Made by a program: the position numbers and the translations under genes
In this document: positions 22,945 through 34,499 of the stretch, one piece after another
Layout: each line of letters starts with the position of its first letter
Numbering within the stretch: the stretch's first letter is position 1
Source: Blastomyces gilchristii SLH14081
Taxonomy: Eukaryota; Ascomycota; Eurotiomycetes; Onygenales; Ajellomycetaceae
DNA length: 64,000 nt
Direction of reading: 5' to 3'
Assembly (NCBI RefSeq): GCF_000003855.2
Contig: NW_003101671.1
Coordinates: 910,072-974,071, forward strand
Notes under the pieces: generated by a model
What the model was told of the DNA's origin: nothing
Seen by the model: the letters and a program-made list of their open reading frames with translations, nothing else
The model's database searches: none

Positions 22945-25900
22945 ATCTGTGACATATTATTGTACAATCAGCTACAGTCTTATCACTTATTAAAGTGTGA
23001 TATTCATCTGATTTTTTCATTTCTTCTTATTCTTTTCTTATAATTGTGAAAAGATCAGAATAAGTAAGATTATCTGATTTATAAGTATTTATGATTTCTC
23101 TTACTTCATAAGACTTTTTAATTATAAGTCTCTTCTTTTTCAACACTGATGATAGTGCTGTAGATAATTATAATTCACTCAGATCTTATATCTTTACTTT
23201 TATAAGATATGAATTATTTATTAAGTTGTATAAGACTCATCTCTCTGATTCTTTCAATGCATATATTTTCAGAAAATGTGATTTAAGTATTTTATATAGC
23301 TTAAATCATCTAGATTGAAACTTCTCAGAATTCTCATTATATACAAGAACTCATATTCTTATCTTGAGACTCAATTTCTTAACTAGTGAGTCTTGTATTC
23401 TTTTTGATTGAATTGCTCAATTCAGAAGTAACTTATTAGTTTTTACACATGCATAATTAATCTCTTTTAATCTTGATTCTGCATCTGTGACTGTTGTATT
23501 CACAATCACTGTTCTCTCTCTCATCTTTTTCAAAGTATTCTTCAGAATGCGCGGATGCAATTCATACAACAGATAGAATAATGAACACTTGAAGACTGCA
23601 TACTGTTAAATTCATGTGACTAATAGCACCTGTCTGAGATATTTATCTCATAGTCTCATAGACTTACTCACTAGATATTTTATCAGTATATTACTCAAGA
23701 TTTCATTCAAGCATTTTATCTTTCTGTTTGTTTATAAGTGATATAATGTTATTCTACAATGTCTTGTCTGTAACTGACTTATAAAATGCCTCACTGCTTC
23801 TTCTACAAGATTCACATCATTATTAGTTAGAATCTTGCACAGCATTTTATAGTTGATATAGATCTCATTATATAGAAACTTCATCACTATCTTCTCTATC
23901 ATCTCTGAAACTGCTTTTATAACTGATCAGTCAGTAGTGTAATCAATAGCAGTGATTATTCATCAATTTTCATTTGATATTCATAGTAATATATCTATGA
24001 GATTCATCTCTCATTATTTAAATAATAGTATTGTATACTTTATCTGATGTTGCACTTTCTCATATTCTAATTCTTTCTTAGATTCTTTCATAATCTGATA
24101 ATTCAGATACTTGTAAGTGTATAACTGAATGTTCTCAGCTATGCTTGGTCAGTACACTCTTGATTCAAGTACACTTATGAGTTCAGAGCTTTCTAAGTGA
24201 CTGAATTCCTTGTGCATATAAGTTATCAAGTTATGTCTAAATGAATGTTCTAGATAGAGAGCTTCTGCATATTCTAGATTACAGTAAAGCATAATATTAT
24301 TTTTCAATTTCTTCAATTTGAAGTTTAAAAGCATCTCTTCTACTACTTTCATAAGATACTTATCATCTGATATCTTATCATTTTTCAAGTGAGAGATTAT
24401 TGTGTTCACTCATTCTGATTTCTTGTATTCTCTCAGTGTATTTAACATGAACTTTTCTTGTATCTGATTCACAGAACTCTCACTCATGAAATCAGGTCTG
24501 TGACTGATTATATCAGATATCACAGTGTCTGATCTCTTTCAGTATTTAATATGAAGATTATACACTTAAAACTCTGAGATTCAATGTGCTAAGCATTTAA
24601 AAGGTTTTATTATTAATTATAGATAGATGAGACTTTCATGATCTATAATCACTGTTGTTATATACTCATTGTTGATATATCTATCTCATAATATCAGTAT
24701 ATGCTTAATCACTAGTAATTTCTTTTCATGCACTGAGTAATTGAGCTCAGTACTCAATAGTTTTCTACTATTATATATCACTGAATGCAGCTTGCTGTTC
24801 TTACTCATCTGTAGAAGAACATCTTTGATAGCTCATTCAGATGTCTTCATCTTAATATAGAAAGATTTATTGTAATCTGATTGAATAAGCACTGAGAATA
24901 TTGTTACATATTTTCTCAGTGTGAGAAAAGCCTTCTCACACACAGTATTTCAGATAATTGAATGAAACTTCTTGTTTCACAGATTTGTATCTGTTTCTCT
25001 TAAGAGATCTAAGATTAGTGTAAATATTTATGTGAAATTCTTGATGAATCTGCAATAATATGAGATCAACTTAAGAAACTATTATATATAATGTATATTT
25101 CTTGACTGCAGTCAATTCACTATAATATTTAATTTCTCTGAAATGAGATGTATACAGTCATCACTCACTATGTATTCTACAAACTTCAACTCTTTTATTT
25201 CAAACATATACTTTGTTGATTTGATATAGAGCTTATACTCTGTCAGAGTTATAAAGACTTTATTAAGATGCTTCAGATATTCATTATATGAGTTTGAAAA
25301 GACTAGAATATTATTGAAATATATAAGATATAAGATTTCATTCTGTTTATAAAGAATTGTATTTATTATAATTTAAAAGATGATAGACACATTTGTCAGA
25401 CTGAATAATATTATCAGAAATTTGAACTTCTCTCATTGTATATTAAATATGATTTATAATACTGACAGTTTATCTACACAGATCTGTCAGTATTCTGAGA
25501 GAAGATCAATCTTTAATAGATATCAGACATTTTCAACTGTATTCAACTGTTATTGAATTCATGACAGTGAATATTCATTCTTGATTATGAGCTTATTAAG
25601 TGTTTGATAATTAATACATATTCATTACTTCTCATCTGTCTTTTTCATAAATAGAACTGAAAAATCCTACACACTTAATAAGAATTGTATGAGATCATAT
25701 TCTAGAAGGTCTGTGATCTGACACTTCTGTTCTTCAAGATGTGTTTGTGACAGAGAGTACACATTCTAATTAACTGATTTCACATCTCTCATGTCAATCT
25801 CATGTATAAATCCTTATTCTGATGATAATTTCAGTGAAAGATCTGTTCAGAAGATCTTTCTATACTTCTTTAGAAGCTTCTTTATACACTTATTCTTCTA

Positions 25901-26800
25901 TATATTCTTTATCTTGATTTTCTTCACTTTCAGATTCTGTATGATATATAGAATACTTTCAGATGAGATCTTATAAATTATTCTCTTTACTTATTAATGT
26001 ATAAGCAGATTTAATTCTTCTATATCAGAGATGTGAAATGTTCTTCTTATATCAGTTAATAGAATTGTTTGAATCATTTTCTTTCTATCAGTCAATTATA
26101 TATAATATGTACATCATTGAATCTGCAGATTGAATCTTTGAAACTAATTAAGTCTGAGAATAAGATTATATTTCATGTTCTACAGCTCTCACACTCAAAT
26201 ATAACAAGATTATTCTTCAAAGTGCAAGAGAACTCTTACTCTTATAAGCAATATCAAATATCAGTTATTAGATAATCTTATATATCAGAGATTCTTCACT
26301 CAGCAGACTTCTTTCAGTCTTTGAATAATATAATTGCTAATATATTGTATAGAAGCTTCTGTATCTGCTAACACTTTTACAGTCATCTCTTGATTCTTAC
26401 TCAAGTATCTCTTATACATTAACATTTCAGGTCTCAAGATATTGAGATGAGTATTCACTTCATCATTCTCACTCACATCTTATTTAAGAGCCTGCTTTCT
26501 CTTGATATTCACAGATTTCAGAGAGTCATCTAACACAGACATCTCTTTCACTTTGAAGACTTTTCATAGAATATCAGCAAGTGTCTCTGAGCTCACTAAT
26601 TCTGCTAGTTTTTTGACTCTCTTACTTCTCTTAACTGTGCACACTGTGTGCAATCTTTTATATCATGATTTTGACATTCATAGTTGAAGTAAGCTCAATG
26701 CTTATAATATTAAGATTTTCACTTAGAGAATTTCTTTTTCAGAGAATTCAGTGCTTTAGCAATAGTATTCAAATCTAGATTTATCATATTCAGATATGTG
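22945..26800 (-). pseudogene. Gypsy A1 pol, dead
   Basis: The minus strand carries, in element order, RT with LIYFNNILVFSNS near 25290-25330 (catalytic DD changed to NN), RNase H, an integrase H2C2 zinc finger (HKEFSHLESSEL within 24409-24149), the integrase core, and a C-terminal end near 22945. Three copies of the same protein (A1, A2, X) align closely in the integrase zinc finger region. Stops are frequent throughout. Confidence 0.75.
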
Positions 26801-28298
26801 ACTTATATTGTAGAAGTCTGATTATCTATTCTTCATTATTAAACTATACTTAATTGCAGTATTTTTTATTATAGTTAACTTACTTATTTCTATACAATGA
26901 GAATATTATAATACTTTCTTCACTGTGTCTGACTATGAGATTAGTATTTTCATTCTACTCTTAACTCAGATGTAAGATTATCCAATGAAGATCTATAAAT
27001 AGAAAGATGTTAAAAGCTTTTCATTTAATATAAGATAGTGTAAGCTGAAGTGTGTGAAGTATAATGTAAGATCACTTACTTATCTACACTCAGTAAAGTA
27101 TTTATAATACTTATTTTATATATTCACTTTCTCAAAGTTGTACAAGATTCATTTGAAAAACTCATTTCATATTCATGAGAATGAATATTATTCTGAGTCT
27201 GTGAGATTCGTCTTTTCACTAGTTATTCACAATGACTTCACTTTTTCATGTAGAAATGTAGCAGATCTTAAGACTTGTTAAAATTTCATTAACTATCTAT
27301 CTATAAGTTCATATTCAATCTGATAATATAATTACATCTGACTTAGCTAGCTGATTACAGCATCATTTTTTCAGTCATTATTAAAGCTTGATAACTTCAG
27401 CAGATCTTCTGACTTAATATATTTCATATTCAGATTCTCATTCTGCACAGCAGTCTCAGATAATATATATACTTCTGAAGAGATTATGAATAATTGTGAT
27501 AAGATCTTCAGATTTAGTGTAGTTATCTATCTGTGTAAATATTCAATCTTCTGCTACAGATCTAAGATCTGATTTTCTCTATTTTTATTAATGATGATAA
27601 TTATGTCAGTGAAGCTCTTTATAGTGAATACTTAATTCACAGTGAATATTAATTGTTATTTAACTTTCATCTCAGTCTATCACTGTGTACACAAGGTCTC
27701 AATTTTGTTTAGAATTCTTGTATATGTACAGAGCTTCAATTTCAGTTCAGCAGTCTCAGCTGCTTTTCTTACTGCTTTAAGTAAACTCTCTGAGAGATTC
27801 TGCATATCTTCTGATTCAGATAGTAGAGAAGAGTGTTTATATTAACTAAAGAAAGTATTTATTTCAGTAGTTTCTTATTGATTATATAATATCTATCATT
27901 ATATTGCTATATTATTATATCACTATATTATTATATTACTATATTATTATATGATTTGTGTTATTATTGTACAACTCTGATAATGATTATCTCTTCTTTT
28001 TATTCTTCTTTTAAGTAGAGAGTGAACTTCTTTGAATCTGATTCACTGCTCTTATCTCTTTTCTCACATCTCATCTGTTTATATATAATACATAGCATTT
28101 ATCTGAGTGTGAAGTTTTTCTCTCAATAAGCAAAGCAGTATCAATCAGATACTCTTCTACTCATTGCTTTTTATACACTATCTTTTAAGACATTTTTAGA
28201 ACCACACTGATATGATAACTATGAATTACTTTATAGATGAAATTATTATGTTCTGAAGAAGTCTGCACTTCTCACCAGTTTTTAGACATGCTATCAGA
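26800..28298 (-). pseudogene. Gypsy A1 gag region, dead
   Basis: This stretch is collinear, in reverse, with 51519-53000 of A2, which encodes gag. Its internal landmarks are recognisable only by that comparison, because stops fill all minus frames. A run of TATTA/TATCA microrepeats at 27890-27950 matches similar runs at 50400-50465 and 51838-51910 in X and A2. Confidence 0.6.
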
Positions 28299-28450
28299 TG
28301 TGATTCAAAGGTTGCTTGAGTCAGTATATAATTACAGATGTACACTGACTTCTTATATACTGTACACTAAATTAATTGATGGCCGCTATGGCTCCTTTAC
28401 ATTTGTAAGCAAGTTCGGAAGCGGCCGCGTTATTATCCGGCGGTCATACG
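28299..28450 (-). repeat. Gypsy A1 5' LTR, main part (split by Copia2)
   Basis: The piece begins TGTGATTCAAAGG and ends at ...GGTCATACG, where Copia2 starts. The remaining 15 bp of the LTR are at 39400-39414. The outer part (28380-28450) is nearly unmutated. The 80-codon plus frame at 28237-28479 is antisense noise across this LTR. Confidence 0.8.
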
Positions 28451-28481
28451 TCTTGGAGAATAACGTTGTTGTGTTGTAATC

Positions 28482-28749
28482 TGTCGGAATGAGTGTCACG
28501 GATGAATATGTTAGAGACATATGAATCTTATATGTATCAAGATCTGCTTGTTATATTATTCATGCACTATCTAATATATCTATTTCATACAAAAGATAGA
28601 GCTATTTATAGTAAAATATATATGTGAGCCAAAAGAGCTAGTATAAGCAAGTATTAAATAAGTGTTGTAGTAAGCTGATAATGATGAGAAATATTGTAGT
28701 AATACAATGTTGATAACATTCAGTAGTGTATAACCTCTTTTTCCTGACA
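28482..28749 (-). repeat. Copia1 3' LTR
   Basis: This 268 bp LTR starts TGTCGGAATGAGTGTCAC and ends CTCTTTTTCCTGACA. It has the same length as the partner at 33975-34242. The differences seen are mostly transitions. Confidence 0.9.
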
Positions 28750-28899
28750 CACTCTCTTCAGTGAATGTAACCTGTAAATGAAAGTGTAAATGAAGCTGTA
28801 ATAAAAAGAGTGTAGATGAATCTGTAATAAAAAGAGTGTTAATAAATCTGCAATAAAAAGAGTGTAGATGAATCTGTAGAGATTATATCAAGATAGATT

Positions 28900-31800
28900 A
28901 TTTATTCTGCTTACATCTTGATGATATCTGATATATCAACTAGGTCTAGCATCTTGACAAATTCTGTATGTTTCTGGCGTGGCAGAGTCTTAGTGAGGCC
29001 ATTCACTAGCATCTGAGCTGTTGACACTCAATTAACTGTAATATCACTGAATTGAACATGTTCTTAGAGCCAGCTTTCATATATATCAATATAACAGAGC
29101 TTTGTGATTATAAAGAGAGCTTTCTTTGTAAGAATGTTAACAGTTTGACAGTTATCACATTGAATACAGATCTTATAGTCAGGTTTAAATTGAATATGTT
29201 GAAAGAATCTATCTCATCAGATAGACTTCTTGTCAGCTTGTGAGATAGTAACAAGCTCAGCTTCTGTAATAGATGTAGTTATAATTATCTGTCTATTTGA
29301 TTTTCAATCAACAGTCTCACTGAATAGTTTGAAGATATATTCTTATATAGAATAATAATCTGAATTATCTGTGAAAGAGACATCACTGATAGCTTTAATA
29401 ATATCAGATTTGAGATTAAGTTATAGAGATCTGTCAATATTATCATCATATTGAATAGCAAGATTCTTTGTATTATATAGATAAGATATCATTCTATTCA
29501 TCTCTGATAAGTGATGTTCTGATGAATTTATTATGAATGTAGCTAGTTTACTCACTGTATATATGATATCAGAGTGAGTCATTATCACTGAGTAGATACA
29601 GAAGCTGATATGTTATTAATAATGATGAATTTTTACAGATATGACTGACTTATTAAAAGACTCTAATGAAGTATCAGTTAGTGAGATATATGTCTTACAG
29701 ATATGTGTGAGATGATATATATCAACTATCTTATCAATATAGACATTCTGACATAGTCAAAGCTTCAAGTTAAAGTGATTGCATATTATTCACATATTAA
29801 GAAATCATTTCAAATCTCTTATCTGTCAGATCTTATAGGCATTTTTAAGATCTTTGATTAGTTAATCTCTTTCTTTCAAATCTTCTCATTATAATAGAAT
29901 GATAATATCATTCATATAAAAGAAGATGATTAATCAATCATTAGAGAAGAGACATCAATTCTCTGATATAGAGATAAAGCCTAGTATTCTCAATATTGAA
30001 GATAGTTCATTTAATCAGAGAAGAAGTGATCTGTGTAATTTATATAATGCTTATAGAAGTTTTAGTATATAGTTTATATACTTTAAATTTTATATCTTCT
30101 TCAACTTTCATCATTTATCAGGTAGTTTCACATATACTAGCTCATTGATATCACTATTAATAAAGATATTGATTTTATCTAACTGTTTCATATCTAGATC
30201 AAATACTGCAGTTAGAGTTAATAAGATTCAGAGATCTCTGATAGCTAGTATATAGACTTTTATAGTGAGATCTGTGATTGATTGAAGATCTCTGTATACA
30301 TAGATATAAGCTTTGTATTTCAAAAGAAAACCGTCATCATCAAATTTGTAGATAAATACTTATTATAGAGAGATAACTGAAATGTCTCTCTATAATCTGC
30401 TAATAATTTCATATATATTCTGCAGAGATATACTATTTCATTTCTACTTTACAGTGTTTTCAAATTCTTTACAATGTGAATATTTTTTAACATCTGTTCA
30501 GTGATTCAGTGAATCTAACAGTTAAGATCTATAACTTCTTGAAGTTGATATGAATGCTGTTGATGTAGCTGTATTATTGATAACTGTGAAAACAGTATTT
30601 GGAAATAAATTTTGAGACTTGTAGAAGTCTGAGTGTGATTGAGAGAATGTCTCATTGATCATTTAAAACAGATTATTTTTGACATTTAAAACTGTCACAA
30701 GATGAACAGCTCTGTGTTTTCAGATTCTGCAGTTATCAATGATATTTGCTTCATCAAAGTCAGCACTGATATCATGAGCTCTAGATGCAATGTTGCATGT
30801 TTGATTATCTATCACAGCTGAATGAGTATTAATATCAATATCAGAATCTGTTGACTCTGATGTTGAATCTAGTGTAGAAAGAATTAAAACATTATAATGT
30901 TTATACTTATTATTTTTCTCTTCTATTTTTTCAGAGCTTTGAGTATTTTCTTCAGAGAAGAAAACATTAATATCTGCATCTATAATCTCTTTCAATTGAT
31001 TGATAGAAGTCATTGATGATTCTCAATCTTTTATATATAGAAGCTTCACCTTCTTAGATACTCAATCTCTTAGTTATCTTTCAATATAGAGATCTTCAGA
31101 ATTGAATTTTCTATTCTCATCAAATATTATATCTCTTACTCTTATCACTTATTCTAAGTGTGGAATTCAAATTCAATAGATGTTTGTAGAATCATATTTA
31201 ACTAGATATTTAATATATACTCAGAGATCTAGCTTCTAAGAGTGATTTCTATTGAGAACTTCATCTGATATCTTTGCATAGATGTGATATCTGTAGATTC
31301 AAAGATGAGTGCAGAAGTGAGATTTGATTTGTAGAAATTCTTTCAATACTTATAGAGATGACTTTCAATCTAGGATTCTAGTAGAGGTTTGATTCGCTAG
31401 GTAGATGACAGCAAGTGTGATCTCAGGGAAAAGTGATTGTGACAGAAGAGATTCTATTCATAGAGTTCTTGTCTTTATTATTAATATTGCTCCTGCTCAC
31501 TCTGCTGCATCATTTTACTCATGAATATACTCTGAAGAATACTTCACCTCTAGATCTTTATTATTTATTCAATTTATAAAGTCATCTGCTTCCTTGACTG
31601 CAGTATCATTGTTGATATGAATAATCTTTATAGTACAGTTGAATTGATATTTAATTCAATTAATAGCTTGTCTTAGAGCTTTTCAGAGTTTTGATTTTTA
31701 GATAGCTGTTATAGCTATATGAAAATGAAGATAATCACACATGAAATGTATGAGATAATACTCACCATTATAGCACTGTGTAGGGCCATGTGTGATATTC

Positions 31801-32600
31801 ATGTATAGATGTTTGAATGATATTTGAGATCTAATATGAAGATGTCTAGATATTTGATTTTTTGCATTAGATAGATGACAGGGTTTGCAAAGCTCAGTGA
31901 TAAGCTCATTTACAGCATCTTCTAGATTGATGATTTAAACATCAGTTGCATCATTTACAAGCTTTTGAATGATGATTTTCAATGAATGTTCTAATCTCTT
32001 ATGCCATGTAGACTGAGTAGCTATAGAGATCTTAGGTTTTTGAGAAGGTTTTATATGTATTGACAGGTTGAAAGAAGGATTTGTAGAAGTTGAAGAATTT
32101 GAAGATATTGTTTTTTCAGATATAGTAATGTTAGAAGTGTGTGATGTAATGGCTGCAGCAGCTTCAATAGTGGATTTTTCCAACATAGTTGAGTAAACAG
32201 CTATTTTACTATATTCTGTAACTAGCAATCCCTCAAATACTTTAATATGTGCAAAGATTGTTTTATCTGTGAATTTTTACAATCTGAAGTCTTTTTCATC
32301 ATAATAGATGCCTTCTATATGAAAACATGGTTTTCATGCAATGATATTTGTATGGAAATTCGGGATATAAGCTGTGTTGATGAGATTGACATTGAACTGC
32401 TTATCTGCTTCATTTATCATGATTGTTCTAACAGTTTCATAATCTTCAACTTTAGTGCTGAAATCGCCTGTATAGACTTCCGCATTCTCATTCACAGGTG
32501 TAAAGAATAGGAAATGTGATTGATTATTGTATATATGCTGTTCCGCGCCAGTATCAAAGATCCAGGAGTTTCAGAGATAGAAGCGAGAATTTGAAGAGTT
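28900..32600 (-). pseudogene. Copia1 pol (protease-integrase-RT-RNase H), dead
   Basis: In minus-strand order there is an aspartic protease with SWIFDTGAEQHI (DTGA at 32544-32555, catalytic Asp kept). A GAG-pre-integrase motif, WHKRLEHSL, lies near 31990-32020. Integrase follows with CELCKPCHLSNAKN and YMNITHGP (first catalytic Asp now Asn), then HINND. The RT has LLLYMNDIII at about 29903-29919 (DD to ND). The RNase H end reads NGLTKTLPRQKHTEFVK. Integrase before RT defines Ty1/Copia. The protease part is among the least interrupted in the window. Confidence 0.8.
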
Positions 32601-32649
32601 CATTGATATTTTTCAGATCTGTTAATTAATAGAATGAGGCTTGATAGAT

Positions 32650-33960
32650 TGATGATCAATTGATTGAGAAACTGATTGCTTCAGAATCATTTCTCTCAGA
32701 ACTGCTTCATTGACATCTATCATATCTGTATTTGTGAATGAATCTCTAGATATCACACAATCAACATATCTCTTCAATTCTTGATTTTTAAGAGCTTGAT
32801 TAATCTGAGTTCTCTTCTCCTCATTTTCCTTTCATTCAGATGGCTTTCTTAATGAATTGAGATAGTAGCACTGAGTGTAACAATGACAGGCTCTGCAGAT
32901 GCAGTTTCTGAATGTTGCTGGTGATAATTGCTGAGATCTTTCATTAAGAGTAGTGAAGTTCATAGATTTATCTTCTTTGAGAATACTCATTTTTCTATAC
33001 TATTTCTTGAAGTTCTTAACTAACTCTATCAAAGATATGACATCTTTATCATATCAGATATTCTTAACTCATGCTTATATATAATCTGCATCAATAGCTA
33101 GATTCACATTTAAGAAGTCTTTCTTCAAGTTAAACTGTTCAGCTATATCTGTCTCTTTGATATCATCTTTGATAAGAGATCAGTTATTTAATTACTTCTC
33201 TATATCTTTGTTTTTCAGTGCTTTGCAGAGGTCATGATATCAGATTCTCACATTATTTTAATAGTCTGTAATTGTGAGTGAGAGTTGATCTCTTAATGAA
33301 CAGATAATCTTCTTCACATCATCATTCTCACTGTGTATATGTCATAGCTCTGTGATATTCACTGTTCTTCATATAATATCTTGTATCTTTGTCATACCTT
33401 CATTCAATTTCTCATATTTCATATATTTGATTTTCCATGCAGTGATCTTGATATTATATACTATCTTAATCTCTGCAGTGACTTCTTCTGAACACTCGGG
33501 TTTCAGAGATTCTTCTAGTTCACAGAAGATATCAGGTTTGTTAAGATTGATAAAGTCTGATATCTTCTTGTTCTTTACATATTCTAGCATATACTTGTAT
33601 CAAAGTTTTCAATCTTCAGAAACACTAAGGTGTACAGTTGCACTAGACATTGTCTTATCTGTCATATCAGTTATATTGAATGAATTGAGGAATCAGTTCA
33701 AGTATTTGAGAATAGATATGATTAGAATTCAGAGTGTATATCAGTTGAGTATATTGAAATGTATATAAGTGAGAATCTATTATCTCAGTTCAAATGATAG
33801 TTATCAGTTCGAATGAGAATTGAGATTGGAAATCAGGTATAACAGTTGAGTAGATTGAACCGTACACAAATAAGAATCAATCATCTCAGTTCAAATAATT
33901 GTTGTTAAATTTGAATGAGAATTGAGATCAGTGTATCACACTTCTCTTCAGATGCTGCTT
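32650..33960 (-). pseudogene. Copia1 gag relic
   Basis: The region lies between the 5' LTR/primer site and the protease. An open fragment at 33590-33369 has a lysine-rich sequence typical of Copia gag. Near 32865-32910 a cysteine-rich string (CICRACHCYTQCYYLN) resembles the C-x2-C...H...C knuckle that precedes protease. Stops break it up. Confidence 0.5.
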
Positions 33961-33974
33961 ATCAGGCTCATAAC

Positions 33975-34242
33975 TGTCAGAATAAGTGTCACAGATAAAT
34001 ATGTTGAAGATATATAAATCTTATATATATCAAGATCTGCTTATTATATTATCTGTGCACTATCTAATATATCTATTTCATACAAAAGATAGAGCTATTT
34101 ATAGTAAAATATATGTGTGAGTCAAGAGAGCTAGTATAAGCAAGTATTAGATGAGTGTTGTAGTAAGCTGATAATAATGAGAAATATTGTAGTAATACGA
34201 TGTTAATGGCGTTCAGTAGTGTATAACCTCTTTTTCCTGACA
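33975..34242 (-). repeat. Copia1 5' LTR
   Basis: This 268 bp LTR is the partner of 28482-28749, beginning TGTCAGAATAAGTGTCAC and ending CTTTTTCCTGACA. It is followed by the TAATC target duplication. Confidence 0.9.
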
Positions 34243-34247
34243 TAATC

Positions 34248-34316
34248 TAACTACGCGAGTTACACTAAATAGGTTGGGGTGGCACGTGACTAGGGTAGGT
34301 GTAGTAATCATCAACA
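34248..34316 (-). repeat. Copia2 3' LTR, second part (after Copia1)
   Basis: These 69 bp plus 28451-28481 (31 bp) make a 100 bp LTR equal in length to 39295-39394. This copy is almost undamaged (TACGCGAGTTACAC, GGTTGGGGTGGCACGTG). The right copy shows the corresponding transitions (TGCGTGAGTTACAC, GATTGAGATGACATGTG). Confidence 0.85.
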
Positions 34317-34499
34317 CCTCTTCTTGCTACGCCGTGGCCTATAATAAGCCGCCACCCGGAGCCTCCCTCATTCTCAAATCTTTCAAAAATGCAATAATAA
34401 TTAATTACATCAATTGAACCCTGATTTCCTCATTAGGAAAGGCGTCTGTACAGCCATAACTGTAAAAATCAAGAAATACATGCAAAATTCATTGATTCA

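Larger units (their letters stand above)
28482..34242 (-). mobile_element. Ty1/Copia element Copia1, full length
   Basis: This 5761 bp element is inserted in the left LTR of Copia2 with a perfect 5 bp duplication, TAATC (28477-28481 and 34243-34247). Two 268 bp LTRs begin TGTC and end GACA. On the minus strand the purine tract GAAGAGAGTG precedes the 3' LTR. GTTATGAGCCTGATAAG follows the 5' LTR and matches the anticodon region of initiator tRNA-Met, the half-tRNA priming site known from Drosophila copia. It is the innermost and therefore youngest layer of the nest. Confidence 0.9.

Noticed and set aside
28446..28456. Copia2 LTR starting at TGGAG (28454) to satisfy TG...CA
   Set aside because: Starting at 28451 gives equal 100 bp LTRs and a 5 bp duplication that matches the intact A-family LTR (GTACG); starting at 28454 does not.
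28237..28479. 80-codon plus-strand open frame as a gene; a similar frame at 49886-50122 (minus)
   Set aside because: Both lie across Gypsy-A LTR and leader sequence in the antisense direction. Similarity between them is LTR homology, not protein conservation.
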